From Bacillota bacterium (GTDB taxonomy: Bacteria; Bacillota; Clostridia; Christensenellales; Borkfalkiaceae), in the NCBI GenBank assembly GCA_003343765.1, contig QAKO01000011.1:1-31857 (forward strand): a DNA stretch of 31,857 bases, given 5' to 3'. Of this stretch, positions 23,896-31,590 are shown piece by piece. The notes under the pieces are model-generated. The model made no database searches. It had not been told where the DNA came from and was given only the letters and a program-made list of their open reading frames with translations. Position numbers and translations under genes: made by a program. Numbering within the stretch: the stretch's first letter is position 1; the number at the start of each line of letters is the position of its first letter.

Positions 23896-23924
23896 ATTAT
23901 AACCAAAAGCCCTGCCCTTGTCAA
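23896..23924 (-). promoter_or_regulatory. consensus SigA promoter of the ligase-like gene
   Basis: TTGACA (23919-23924), a 17-base spacer and TATAAT (23896-23901) on the minus strand: a perfect consensus. The ~120-base leader ends with a nine-base-pair hairpin (GGCAGATAC with GTATTTGCC) just before the weak ribosome-binding site. Confidence 0.85.
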
Positions 23925-24041
23925 ACGGCATCCCTGACACAGCAGATCAGTACAAAAAACACGTCCTTATTATTCTGCGAATATTTTACCATTTTCTTCT
24001 ACGTTTGTCCATTATTTCATTCATTCTGTCCGCCAAAGAAG

Positions 24042-24065
24042 AAAAAAAGGGCCTGCATAGCAGGC
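24042..24065 (-). terminator. intrinsic terminator of the YitT-DUF1003 operon
   Basis: GCCTGC/GCAGGC (24051-24056 with 24060-24065) with a three-base loop, followed in the minus direction by CC and seven T. It lies six bases after the DUF1003 stop codon. Confidence 0.8.
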
Positions 24066-24071
24066 GCTCTC

Positions 24072-24617
24072 TTATTTTTCGTCTTTTTTCCCGTCTTTTT
24101 TCTCTTCAGAACACAATTCTTCGGACTCCTCTTCCCGCAGCATCCGAAGTATTGCATCTTGTTTGGCAAGAATCTTGTTCATTTTATTGTACAAGTCTTC
24201 GATCATCATCTCCGTTTTGAGGTTAACCTTATAGTCGTTTTCCGCACGTTCCCGGTCTTTTGCTTCCTGACGGTTCTGGCTCATCATGATCAGCGGAGCC
24301 TGAATTGCCGCAACACAGGAAAGCACCAGATTCAGCAGAATAAACGGATACGGATCGAACGCACCGACACCCAAAAGGACGTTACCCACCATCCACAAAA
24401 CAAGCACGCCGACAAATGAAAATATAAATGCCCAGCTTCCGGCAAACTTCGCGATTTTATCGGCTGCTTTCTGACCGACCGTGTACTTTTTTCTGCTTTC
24501 CTTGGCCGTATTGACAGATACTCTGCTGCCTGCCAGTAAATTCAGAGTTTCCTCGTCGGACATATCCCGTTTTACATCTTCAATGATCTCGCGGATCAGT
24601 TTTTGATTTTCCTTCAT
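24072..24617 (-). CDS. DUF1003-family membrane protein
   Basis: 181 residues starting MKENQKLIREI. The DUF1003 core spans about 45-150: KIAKFAGSWAFIFSFVGVLVLWMVGN (first membrane segment ~57-77), FDPYPFILLNLVLSCVAAIQAPLIMMSQNR (second, ~85-110) and DRERAENDYKVNLKTE. A charged, helical C-terminal tail full of Glu and Lys follows. The biochemical role of this family is not known to me. The ATG at 24617 is chosen over a longer reading; it overlaps the end of the YitT gene by 38 bases, indicating co-translation. Confidence 0.85.
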   Translation of the reverse strand: MKENQKLIREIIEDVKRDMSDEETLNLLAGSRVSVNTAKESRKKYTVGQKAADKIAKFAGSWAFIFSFVGVLVLWMVGNVLLGVGAFDPYPFILLNLVLSCVAAIQAPLIMMSQNRQEAKDRERAENDYKVNLKTEMMIEDLYNKMNKILAKQDAILRMLREEESEELCSEEKKDGKKDEK

Positions 24618-25539
24618 AATATTCTTTTCCGATTTTTCCCCTTCTGAAATTGCCGATCGTTTCATCCACCGTTTCCACAAAAGCAAACGTGTTGTCATAC
24701 TTTTTTAAAATATCTTTGAATTCGACCAGCTGCCGCTTGTTCACGACACAGACAATGACGTCAAGCGAAGAATTGCTGTACGCCCCTCTCGCCGAAAGCC
24801 GCGTTGCGCTGTGCTTGAGTTTATCGAAAATTTCACAGTCTATCTCGTCTGCATGAGACGTTATCACAAAGAATTTGTAGGCAGATTTCGAGCCTTTGAT
24901 GATAAAATTCCCCACAAAGCTGGACAAAAAGCAATAAACCATACAAAGACATACAGGCTTGTAATTATAAGTGAGTACTCCTTGCGCATCGGGCACGGCA
25001 TAGACAAAATACGAAACGATGGCTATGGCCGCGTTGATGAAAAAATTGATCCAGAAAAAATTCAGCATAGGATCTACTTTACTCACATATTTTGCTATAA
25101 TGTCCGCCCCGCCCGTAGATGAATCCTGACGAAATGCGATCCCGTACACAAATCCGCCGATCGAACCGGAAATCAACGCGGGGAAAATCGTATCCACTCC
25201 CTGCGCATCATACTGAAAAGCGGTCAGATCTGCTTTACGTAACAGCAAAATCGCAACCGAATAGATCACAGAAAAGACAGCTGTCTTTACAGCAAACGCC
25301 TTCCCGATCCAAAAAAAAGCAAAAAGACAGAGCGGCACATTCACGATCAGTGAAAAATATCCCACACTGAACCCCGTTTTATATTCCACCATCGTTGCAA
25401 TGCCGTTGACGCCTGCCGGTGCAAACGAGTTTTTTGCAATAAACAGCTCATAATTCAACGCGAATGCGATCGCAAGCAATGCCAGTATCAGACAATCCAA
25501 AAAATTCTTCCGCAACATATTTTTAACAGCTATGCGCAT
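24580..25539 (-). CDS. YitT-family membrane protein (DUF161/DUF2179)
   Basis: 319 residues. Five to six membrane segments lie between about 12 and 200, including SFAPAGVNGIATMVEYKTG and the glycine-rich SSTGGADIIAKYVSK typical of YitT. A cytoplasmic DUF2179 domain follows (about 220-300; ITSHADEIDCEIFDKLKHSATRL, ARGAYSNSSLDVIVCVVNKRQL). The substrate or function of YitT proteins is not established. The ATG at 25539 is supported by GGAGG nine bases upstream, rather than a TTG at 25596. Expressed from the promoter at 25686-25714. Confidence 0.9.
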   Translation of the reverse strand: MRIAVKNMLRKNFLDCLILALLAIAFALNYELFIAKNSFAPAGVNGIATMVEYKTGFSVGYFSLIVNVPLCLFAFFWIGKAFAVKTAVFSVIYSVAILLLRKADLTAFQYDAQGVDTIFPALISGSIGGFVYGIAFRQDSSTGGADIIAKYVSKVDPMLNFFWINFFINAAIAIVSYFVYAVPDAQGVLTYNYKPVCLCMVYCFLSSFVGNFIIKGSKSAYKFFVITSHADEIDCEIFDKLKHSATRLSARGAYSNSSLDVIVCVVNKRQLVEFKDILKKYDNTFAFVETVDETIGNFRRGKIGKEYYEGKSKTDPRDH

Positions 25540-25685
25540 TTCCGCTTTCCTCCGGCGTTTTACCGATTTTTCTCTCTCACTCTGCTCTGCCGGCAACCCA
25601 ACAGAAGCCGCTCACTCCCGGCCCTTCCTGCCTGTCCGACATACGGCAAAAACGCTTCCCGTTTCCCTTGATTTTCACTCCTTTC

Positions 25686-25714
25686 ATCATATCATTTTTT
25701 CTTTTGCTTGTCAA
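25686..25714 (-). promoter_or_regulatory. SigA promoter of the YitT operon
   Basis: TTGACA (25709-25714), a 17-base spacer and TATGAT (25686-25691) preceded by TGA (extended -10) on the minus strand. The leader to the ATG at 25539 is about 140 bases; I see no known riboswitch in it. Confidence 0.78.
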
Positions 25715-25874
25715 CGGCTGGGCAGATTTGGCATAAGGAAAACATATACAAAGACTCTGTCCTGTCTTCTCTCTTTAAAACTTTTTTTCTTCAGAACGAT
25801 CCCGATGTCGGCAATCGGATATTTTATAATTCTTTGTTATGATTCCGCCGAAATAATACAACCGCCCAATCAAT

Positions 25875-25903
25875 CGCGGGGAGCAAAAAATTTGCTCCCC
25901 GCG
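25875..25903. repeat. perfect hairpin with A/T-rich top
   Basis: A 13-base perfect stem (25875-25887 with 25891-25903) topped by AAA/TTT around three A. There is no T-run behind it in the minus direction. It is the second hairpin after the M20 operon, 90 bases beyond the first. Confidence 0.55.
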
Positions 25904-25992
25904 TCATCCCGTTTGCCCGAAACTTCACTTTGTTCCGTCCGATTTTTTGTTTTACTTTCAAAAATTTATTTTAAAACTTGTTTTATTTTCGA

Positions 25993-26028
25993 AAAGCCCT
26001 GTCGGCGCGACCGCGCCGACAGGGCTTT
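25993..26028 (-). terminator. terminator of the DUF5058-M20 operon
   Basis: A 17-base inverted repeat (25993-26009 with 26012-26028) rich in GC, followed in the minus direction by TTTTCG. It lies about 194 bases past the M20 peptidase stop. T-rich sequence also follows on the plus strand, so it could work both ways. Confidence 0.65.
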
Positions 26029-26221
26029 CCCTCTTATTTTTTACTTGCGCTAATTTTTAAATTCAAGCAGAACAAAGGCACCCCTGAATTTTGTTAATCC
26101 GGGCGAAAAAATCGCCCCTGAACTTTATATCAACCGACAAAACCATTCGATCTGCCGCCCCATGTATACAAGGGATTTGATATTTTGAGTCGGGTATCAT
26201 GAACCGCAGAAATTCCGCAAC

Positions 26222-27670
26222 TTAAAACTGATACAGCAACCGCAGATAAAATTCCACGGTACGAACGATTTTTTCCAGCAGGATACGCTCATCGTTTCCG
26301 TGAATGCTCGCCCGTTCTTCTTTGGACAAAGCCATTGCCGAAAAACGGTAGACGTGATCGGAGATTTCGCTGTAATGGCGGGAATCGCTGCAAGCGAGCA
26401 TCAGATAAGGAGCAACGAGTGCTTCCTTCCAGGTCTGCGAAACCGCCTTTTTCATCATATTCCAAGCCTCGCCCTGTGTTTCGGAGACGTTGGAAGGGTT
26501 CATGCCGTAAACAACTTCTGTCCTGATTTCGTCGTCCGCCACGATCTTTTTCAGATATTTCACGCAATCTTCCACACTTTCCCCGCACATAATGCGAAGA
26601 TTTGCAACCATTTCCGCATACGGCGGAAGAACGTTCATCCCCTTACTGCCGCTCATCTGTGTGAAAGCGACTGTCGTGCGCATGAGGGCATTGAGTTCGC
26701 CTCCGCTCTTTTTACAGATCGCATCCAATGCTCCGCGGAATAAACCGAGATTGGCAAAGATCATCCGATACAAAAATGTCGAACGCCTGCCAAGCATGTC
26801 AAACAATTCCTCTGCGGGTTTGGAAAGCCTTGCCGGGAAAGGATGGTTTTCCACGGCGGCGCAGGCCTTGCTGAGTTTTCCCACTGCCGTATGCGGCGGC
26901 GGAGCGCTGGCATGCCCGCCTTTGCCCTCCACCGAAAAACGGATGTTGCAAAGCCCCTTTTCCGCTATCCCGATGAGCGCACACGGTGCCGAAACACCGG
27001 GGAAAACCTTGTCCACCACCGCTCCGCCTTCGTCGCAGACCAAAGCAGGGCGAATTCCTTTTTCTTTGAAGTATTTCACGATCGTCGGCGCGCCGTATCC
27101 GTTTGTCTCCTCATTGCCCGAAAAGGCAAGATATACGTCATTTTGCGGCACAAAACCCTCTTTGATCAGCTGTTCGGCCGCCTGCATTACGCCGTTGAGC
27201 GTGCCTTTCGTATCCAACGTACCGCGCCCCCAGAGTACGCCGTTTTCCTCGATCCCCTCGAAGGCGGACTTTTGCCAGAGCGACTGTTCCACCGATACCA
27301 CGTCATAATGCGCCATCAGCACACGGCTGACGGAAGAATCCTTTCCTTTCCAGCGAAATAAAAGAGAGCGTTTGCTCAATTTCTGAAATTCGCAGACCCT
27401 GTAAACATTCGGAAACAGTTTTGCAAGCAGTTTTTCGAATTTTTCGAATTCCTTTTCATCCTCTTTGCTCTCATCCGTATCGGAAACCGTCTTGCAGCGC
27501 ACCATTTCCGCCAGATCCGAAATTGCCTTCTTTTCATCGCAATGTACCGGAAAATCAGGATACGTCTCCTCTTTCTTCGGACGAAACGCCAACGCTCTGC
27601 CGATAATAACTGCCAGAAAAACAACCAACGCCGCAACGATCGCGACAATCAGCCATACATACCAATCCAT
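26222..27670 (-). CDS. membrane-anchored M20-family peptidase
   Basis: 482 residues. Residues 4-28 are a membrane segment, so the enzyme is tethered. The zinc-hydrolase core shows LMAHYDVV (metal His121, catalytic Asp123), GRGTLDTKG (bridging Asp153), SGNEETNG (Glu187 catalytic, Glu188 metal), a dimerisation domain starting SVEGKGGHASAPPPHTAVG, and the late metal-site SDSRHYSEI. The layout resembles the PM20D1/carboxypeptidase S branch, which acts on small dipeptides or N-acyl amino acids; the actual substrate is not visible. Its ATG shares one base with the stop of the preceding membrane-protein gene (TAATG), so the three genes 29216-26222 form a coupled operon. Confidence 0.9.
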   Translation of the reverse strand: MDWYVWLIVAIVAALVVFLAVIIGRALAFRPKKEETYPDFPVHCDEKKAISDLAEMVRCKTVSDTDESKEDEKEFEKFEKLLAKLFPNVYRVCEFQKLSKRSLLFRWKGKDSSVSRVLMAHYDVVSVEQSLWQKSAFEGIEENGVLWGRGTLDTKGTLNGVMQAAEQLIKEGFVPQNDVYLAFSGNEETNGYGAPTIVKYFKEKGIRPALVCDEGGAVVDKVFPGVSAPCALIGIAEKGLCNIRFSVEGKGGHASAPPPHTAVGKLSKACAAVENHPFPARLSKPAEELFDMLGRRSTFLYRMIFANLGLFRGALDAICKKSGGELNALMRTTVAFTQMSGSKGMNVLPPYAEMVANLRIMCGESVEDCVKYLKKIVADDEIRTEVVYGMNPSNVSETQGEAWNMMKKAVSQTWKEALVAPYLMLACSDSRHYSEISDHVYRFSAMALSKEERASIHGNDERILLEKIVRTVEFYLRLLYQF

Positions 27671-28482
27671 TACTTTTGATCCTCCGGATGAACCGCATTC
27701 TGCGAGTCCGCCGCATTTTTATCTGTCATTCCTTCCGCTGTTTCTGCTTTCTGATCGGCACCGTCCGCTACGGCATTCTCCGCAGATTTTACCCCGATCT
27801 CAGCCAGCCAGCCTTTTTTATACATGATACGCGCAGAACCTACCGTAACGATCACGCCCACGGGTACCATTACCCCGATCAGCGTCCCTGCCAGAGTTCC
27901 GCTTCCCGTCGCATATGAAGAAATAATAAACACAAGCAGCATCAGCACACACGGTATGACAGAAATTTTCCAGTTCTTGGAAATATAAACGACCGCCATT
28001 CCTCCGAACAAGGCAGGAAGAACGTTGTCGAACGCAGGAGCAAGATTTTCGTTTTCAAAAATCGGAGTGAGAAAACTGATCAGCACAACTCCGAGAATCA
28101 GAATCACCATCGTAACAATGGAAGAAATCGCTATGGAAATCGTGGAAATGATCTCCGCCTCTTCCGTTCCCTTCTCCACACCCGCCTGTTCCATACAGTT
28201 GAGCGCACACGGTACTTTCAGGTTAGACAGATTCCCCGTCACAAAACCGAGATACGTACCGCCCGAACCAAGCATAGGCGAATAGGTAAAAGTTTCCACA
28301 GCTCCGACCGCACAATACATAACAATGATGGAAATACCCGATGCGAATACTTTCCAGTCAATACCGGCATCAAAAATCACAAGACAAATAAAGGGATACG
28401 ATATGATAAGAAGAGCCGCCACAACACCCCATATTCTGCCGAACAAATGCGTATTATCGTCAAACGAACGAATATTTTTCAT
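27670..28482 (-). CDS. multi-pass membrane protein paired with DUF5058 and M20 genes
   Basis: 270 residues with about six hydrophobic segments: ~16-36, 45-65, a glycine-rich re-entrant-looking stretch SPMLGSGGTYLGFVTGNLSN (~67-86), ~112-138, ~150-167, ~172-190 and ~195-217. The acidic Ala/Glu tail (~230-270) is hydrophilic. The Gly/Ser-rich loop is the most conserved-looking element and suggests a transport path. I do not recognise a characterised family. It lies 14 bases after the DUF5058 gene and overlaps the M20 peptidase gene by one base, so it likely forms a two-subunit permease with the DUF5058 protein, importing or exporting the peptidase substrate (inference). Confidence 0.7.
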   Translation of the reverse strand: MKNIRSFDDNTHLFGRIWGVVAALLIISYPFICLVIFDAGIDWKVFASGISIIVMYCAVGAVETFTYSPMLGSGGTYLGFVTGNLSNLKVPCALNCMEQAGVEKGTEEAEIISTISIAISSIVTMVILILGVVLISFLTPIFENENLAPAFDNVLPALFGGMAVVYISKNWKISVIPCVLMLLVFIISSYATGSGTLAGTLIGVMVPVGVIVTVGSARIMYKKGWLAEIGVKSAENAVADGADQKAETAEGMTDKNAADSQNAVHPEDQK

Positions 28483-28496
28483 AACTCTTTATCTCC

Positions 28497-29216
28497 TCAG
28501 CCCAACAGCATGGTAATGGGAACGGCGGATGCCATGCCCACAATGATACAGAACGGAAGCGCGTAGTCGTTGATCCAGCGCCATTTTGTTACTTTCAGCA
28601 ACAAACCGCAAAGCGCCATAACGATAGCCGATACCAGGAACACCAGCACGGGGATCCAGCCGTGTGCGCCTTCCCCCACGCCGCCGAAGATATACCCTAA
28701 AAATGCGGAGATCATACCGAGGAAAAGAGCCGTCATGAAGATCTCGCCCCATTTTTTGTCGCGCTGACGCATCCGCATCAGTCCGCGCTGTATTTTCTTA
28801 CCCGTGATCAGCGGCAGGAACATGGATACGAGCATACCGCAGGTCATGACTAACGCAACCGTCACATAAATCGTCGCATCCGTCACATTCCCCTCAAAAA
28901 CATTTGCCGCAATGGTTTCATAACTGAAACTGCCGATGACCGAAAGCCGCAGCCACGGCAACGGGATTCCGAGCTTCTGCGAAAGGGCCACGATCCCGAC
29001 AAGGATCGCAACCGCCGGCGCTATCGTGAATATGCCCGCACGCACCATGGTTTTATTCAGGACTGCTTTGGACATTCCGATCTTTACGCCGCGGCGATAC
29101 GCACGGACAAGAAAGAAAACAGCCTGCGCCACCACGACAGCCAGAATGATCGCAACGATCACGTACAACACGGGTGCGTTCTTATCGAATTGCACCGCAT
29201 TCAGCTGAAAAAACAT
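28497..29216 (-). CDS. DUF5058-family membrane protein
   Basis: 239 residues with about six membrane segments (~16-38, 58-80, 108-130, 160-180, 186-203, 215-235). The start FDKNAPVLYVIVAIILAVVVAQAVFFLVRA and the LPWLRLSVIGSFSYE element match my memory of the DUF5058 family, whose function is unknown. GGAG lies seven bases before the ATG. It is the first gene of an operon with a second membrane protein and an M20 peptidase. Confidence 0.78.
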   Translation of the reverse strand: MFFQLNAVQFDKNAPVLYVIVAIILAVVVAQAVFFLVRAYRRGVKIGMSKAVLNKTMVRAGIFTIAPAVAILVGIVALSQKLGIPLPWLRLSVIGSFSYETIAANVFEGNVTDATIYVTVALVMTCGMLVSMFLPLITGKKIQRGLMRMRQRDKKWGEIFMTALFLGMISAFLGYIFGGVGEGAHGWIPVLVFLVSAIVMALCGLLLKVTKWRWINDYALPFCIIVGMASAVPITMLLG

Positions 29217-29269
29217 AAAAAACTCCGTAAATATTTTTTTGGAAGCCCAGATTTTACTTCCTTTTTACA

Positions 29270-29298
29270 AGTATATCATACCGCTGACTTATTTTCAA
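29270..29298 (-). promoter_or_regulatory. SigA promoter of the DUF5058-M20 operon
   Basis: TTGAAA (29293-29298), a 17-base spacer and TATACT (29270-29275) with a preceding TGA (extended -10) on the minus strand. The leader is about 47 bases. Confidence 0.75.
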
Positions 29299-29383
29299 GT
29301 TTTAAATACTTTCTTTAACAAAAAATCCCTGAAAGAACTCCTGTACACAGACAACAGCCTCTTTATAAGAATCAATCAAAACA

Positions 29384-29427
29384 ACAGCTGCCGCAGCCTG
29401 TAGATACTTACAGGCTGCGGCAGCTGT
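29384..29427 (-). terminator. intrinsic terminator after the alcohol dehydrogenase unit
   Basis: A 19-base perfect stem (29384-29402 with 29409-29427) with a six-base loop, followed in the minus direction by TGTTTTGATT. It lies 67 bases after the stop of the acetyltransferase remnant. Confidence 0.75.
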
Positions 29428-29494
29428 CAAAAACCCCGATATGTATGTAATTTACAAACGCATGAACCCAAACACATATGCATACAGATTCAGA

Positions 29495-29812
29495 TCAGCC
29501 TTTTTCCGCTGAAATCGCATTGCTTCGCTCTCTTGCCAATGTCTGCGTATCGTCATGAAAAACTGTATAACAAGGCGACATTTCATCAAACACGCCTACA
29601 TTTCCTTGTTCATCGAACGACATGCGGAACTCATCCTGCGCATTCACTGTCTGCGCAAGCAAATACAACATCGCAGGGTATATTTTTACCCCACTTTCCC
29701 GCAGCTTTGTAATATCCAATTTTACTGTCATGCTATAGGAACACGGTACTTGCCTGTAATGCTCAAAATATTCTTTCCTCGCCCATGTATCCACATTTAT
29801 CCGTTTGAACAT
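29495..29812 (-). pseudogene. truncated chloramphenicol-acetyltransferase-like gene
   Basis: 105 residues that match the N-terminal part of the CAT family: FKRINVDTWARKEYFEHYR, SMTVKLDITKL, KIYPAMLYLLAQTVN, EFRMSFDEQGNVGVFD and YTVFHDDTQT. CAT proteins are about 215 residues. After residue ~92 the similarity stops and the frame ends in ARERSNAISAEKG. The catalytic HHxxxDG motif of the C-terminal half is missing, and I could not find the rest in other frames up to the terminator. It should therefore be inactive. The ATG at 29812 has AGGAG seven bases upstream; it follows the alcohol dehydrogenase by 39 bases and would be co-transcribed. Confidence 0.7.
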
Positions 29813-29851
29813 CACTTATCTCCTTCATCCTTTTTTCTGTTATGACTTCAT

Positions 29852-31018
29852 TCACAAACTTTCTCTGAGAATTTCCATAACTTCTTCTTTTGTCAGCACT
29901 TTGTAACCGCCCTGCATAATGTATGTGCTGTCTGCTATACCGGGAATCATGTCTTCCGTAACACCCAGCGTTTTCAGATCCATTACCAGCCCGATCGCGC
30001 GCATCCAATTTTCCAGTGCCGCCAGACCTTCCTTTGCGGTCTGCTCATCGCTCTTGCCTGTCGGATCTACCCCCCAGACATTCACGGCATACCGCGCCAT
30101 CTTCTTTAACCCGTACGGCAAAATATGCCGCATATAAGCGGGCGTGACCGCCGCAAGCGTCATGCCGTGCGTTGCGTCCGTATATGCGCCGACCGCCTGA
30201 CCGATCATATGCACTTCCCAGTCCGTATCCTTGCCCATCGCAACAAACGTATTCAGCGCCCAAGTCGCCGTCCACATGATATTGCTCCGCGCTTCATAGT
30301 TTTTCGGATCCTCCACCGCAATGTTTGCGCTATGGATCAGCGAATGCATCAATCCTTCCATCACATAGTCGCTCGTATTGTCGTCCGTCCCCGAAAAATA
30401 CTGTTCGTGTATATGGCAGAGTATATCAAAAAATCCCGCGATCATCTGGTATTTCGGTAAAGTAAACGTATATTCCGGATTCAAAATCGCAAATTTCGGA
30501 AACACTTCTTCTCCGAATACTTTCCCGATCTTCAGTTTCTGCGCAGGATTCGTAATGACCGAACCTCCGTTCATTTCACTGCCCGTACCGACCATCGTAA
30601 GCACCGCCCCCACCGGAACGATCTCACAATCGGGATCCTCCATGCGCAGATAGTATTTGTCCCAGAAATCTTCTTTGCAATGTACCGATACCGACACACC
30701 CTTCGCATAATCGATGACCGAACCGCCGCCTACAGCCAGGATCAGATCCGCTTTCGCCGCACGCGCCCGTTCGATCCCTTCTTTCATCTTTTCCGTCGTC
30801 GGATTCGGCATAACGCCTGCATCTTCATAAACTGTCTTTCCGTTCTCTTTCAATACTTTCATCACAGCGTCGTAGATCCCGTTTTTCTTGATCGATCCGC
30901 CGCCGTACACCAAAAGCACATTTTTTCCGTATTTGGGCAGTTGTTCGTTCAGTCCTTCCAGAGCGTTCTTACCAAAATATAACTTCGTCGGATTGCAATA
31001 TGTAAAATTTCCTAACAT
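29852..31018 (-). CDS. iron-containing alcohol dehydrogenase (butanol-dehydrogenase-like)
   Basis: 388 residues, full length for group III dehydrogenases of the YqhD/BdhA type. NAD(P) binding is shown by YGGGSIKK (38-45) and AVGGGSVIDYAKG (95-107). The iron ligands are Asp198 and His202 in FFDILCH, His270 in WEVHMIGQ and His284 in DATHGMTLA. It reduces aldehydes such as butanal, or detoxifies reactive aldehydes, in the cytoplasm. AAAGGAG precedes the ATG. The upstream promoter has the MerR-type 19-base spacer with an internal palindrome, pointing to induction by an aldehyde-responsive MerR-family regulator encoded elsewhere. Confidence 0.95.
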   Translation of the reverse strand: MLGNFTYCNPTKLYFGKNALEGLNEQLPKYGKNVLLVYGGGSIKKNGIYDAVMKVLKENGKTVYEDAGVMPNPTTEKMKEGIERARAAKADLILAVGGGSVIDYAKGVSVSVHCKEDFWDKYYLRMEDPDCEIVPVGAVLTMVGTGSEMNGGSVITNPAQKLKIGKVFGEEVFPKFAILNPEYTFTLPKYQMIAGFFDILCHIHEQYFSGTDDNTSDYVMEGLMHSLIHSANIAVEDPKNYEARSNIMWTATWALNTFVAMGKDTDWEVHMIGQAVGAYTDATHGMTLAAVTPAYMRHILPYGLKKMARYAVNVWGVDPTGKSDEQTAKEGLAALENWMRAIGLVMDLKTLGVTEDMIPGIADSTYIMQGGYKVLTKEEVMEILRESL

Positions 31019-31063
31019 TTCGTTTCTCCTTTTCCGCTACGCTTTTTCGCGCCGTTTTTCTCT

Positions 31064-31094
31064 ATTATAAAACTTAAAGTTGACTCCAAGTCAA
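31064..31094 (-). promoter_or_regulatory. MerR-family-type promoter/operator of the alcohol dehydrogenase
   Basis: On the minus strand TTGACT (31089-31094) and TATAAT (31064-31069) are separated by 19 bases instead of 17. The spacer and the end of the -35 box hold the palindrome ACTTGGAGTCAACTTTAAGT. An over-long spacer with an internal dyad is the signature of MerR-family activation, and similar sequences precede AdhR/NmlR-regulated aldehyde-response genes. Confidence 0.65.
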
Positions 31095-31187
31095 GCGAAT
31101 TTTAAAATTTCTTGAAAATTCTTGCGTTTCTCCGACCTTCTTCTGAATTTATTGACCGTCTGCTATGAAACGCCCCCGCATTATCTT

Positions 31188-31387
31188 AAATGATCCGAAC
31201 AAAATCTCGCTCCCTGATCGGACGACAGATCGGTAAAGCCATCCGCCATGGCTTAAAAATGCATATTATTTTCCGACGAATCCGAGTCTAAAATGATCGA
31301 AGCAGTATCTCGTCCCCGATCGGACGCCGCTTAAAAGGCCATCCATCATTGCTTAAAAACGCATGCCGTTCTCCGACGGATCCGAAA
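31188..31387. repeat. degenerate ~100-base tandem repeat (two units)
   Basis: Two head-to-tail units (about 31188-31290 and 31291-31387) share, at offsets of 100-103 bases, AAATGATC, TCTCG, GATCGGACG, GCCATCC, GCTTAAAAA, TCCGACG and ATCCGA blocks. Unit 1 can form an AAGCCAT/ATGGCTT hairpin that is partly lost in unit 2. No intact reading frame crosses them, since the similar frames carry stops. Probably an intergenic repeat family or a pair of decayed elements. Confidence 0.6.
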
Positions 31388-31392
31388 AATCA

Positions 31393-31433
31393 CAGCCGTG
31401 CCGCGCCGAAAAAATTTCGGCGCGGCACGGCTG
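31393..31433 (-). terminator. intrinsic terminator of the feo operon
   Basis: A 19-base perfect stem (31393-31411 with 31415-31433) with a three-base A loop, followed in the minus direction by TGATTTTTCGG. It begins three bases after the stop of the FeoB-associated gene. Six T also follow on the plus strand. Confidence 0.82.
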
Positions 31434-31436
31434 ACA

Positions 31437-31583
31437 TTATTTTTTGTCACATTGATCGGTATTGCGAAAAGGACAACCCTCACACTTATTCTTATTTTTT
31501 TTCTTTCTGCGTACGAGATAAACAGCGGCAGCCGCTATCCAAAGGATAAGGAGAGCGGCGATCAGAATGCTGATCCACCACAT
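31437..31583 (-). CDS. FeoB-associated Cys-rich membrane protein
   Basis: A 48-residue protein: one membrane segment (~residues 2-24), a basic RRKKK stretch, then a short soluble tail with three cysteines in CEGCPF and QCDKK. This is the pattern of the small FeoB-associated family (PF12669), thought to act with FeoB in ferrous iron uptake. The gene starts seven bases after the feoB stop codon and ends immediately before a strong terminator, so it closes the feo operon. Confidence 0.88.
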   Translation of the reverse strand: MWWISILIAALLILWIAAAAVYLVRRKKKNKNKCEGCPFRNTDQCDKK

Positions 31584-31590
31584 AAGCTAC

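Larger units (their letters stand above)
25715..26221. other. gene-free stretch between the M20 operon and the YitT operon
   Basis: About 500 bases without a supportable gene. It holds the hairpins at 25875-25903 and 25993-26028, a small six-base-pair hairpin at 26101-26117 without a T-run, and the eight-base word CCCCTGAA twice (26081 and 26115). I see nothing else convincing on either strand. Confidence 0.5.

Noticed and set aside
25540..25685. Small leader peptide or riboswitch in the YitT leader
   Set aside because: The only candidate start sits directly on the ribosome-binding site, and no known riboswitch core is visible.
31188..31433. CRISPR array
   Set aside because: Only two long, diverged units and a single hairpin; no short identical repeats with spacers and no cas genes.
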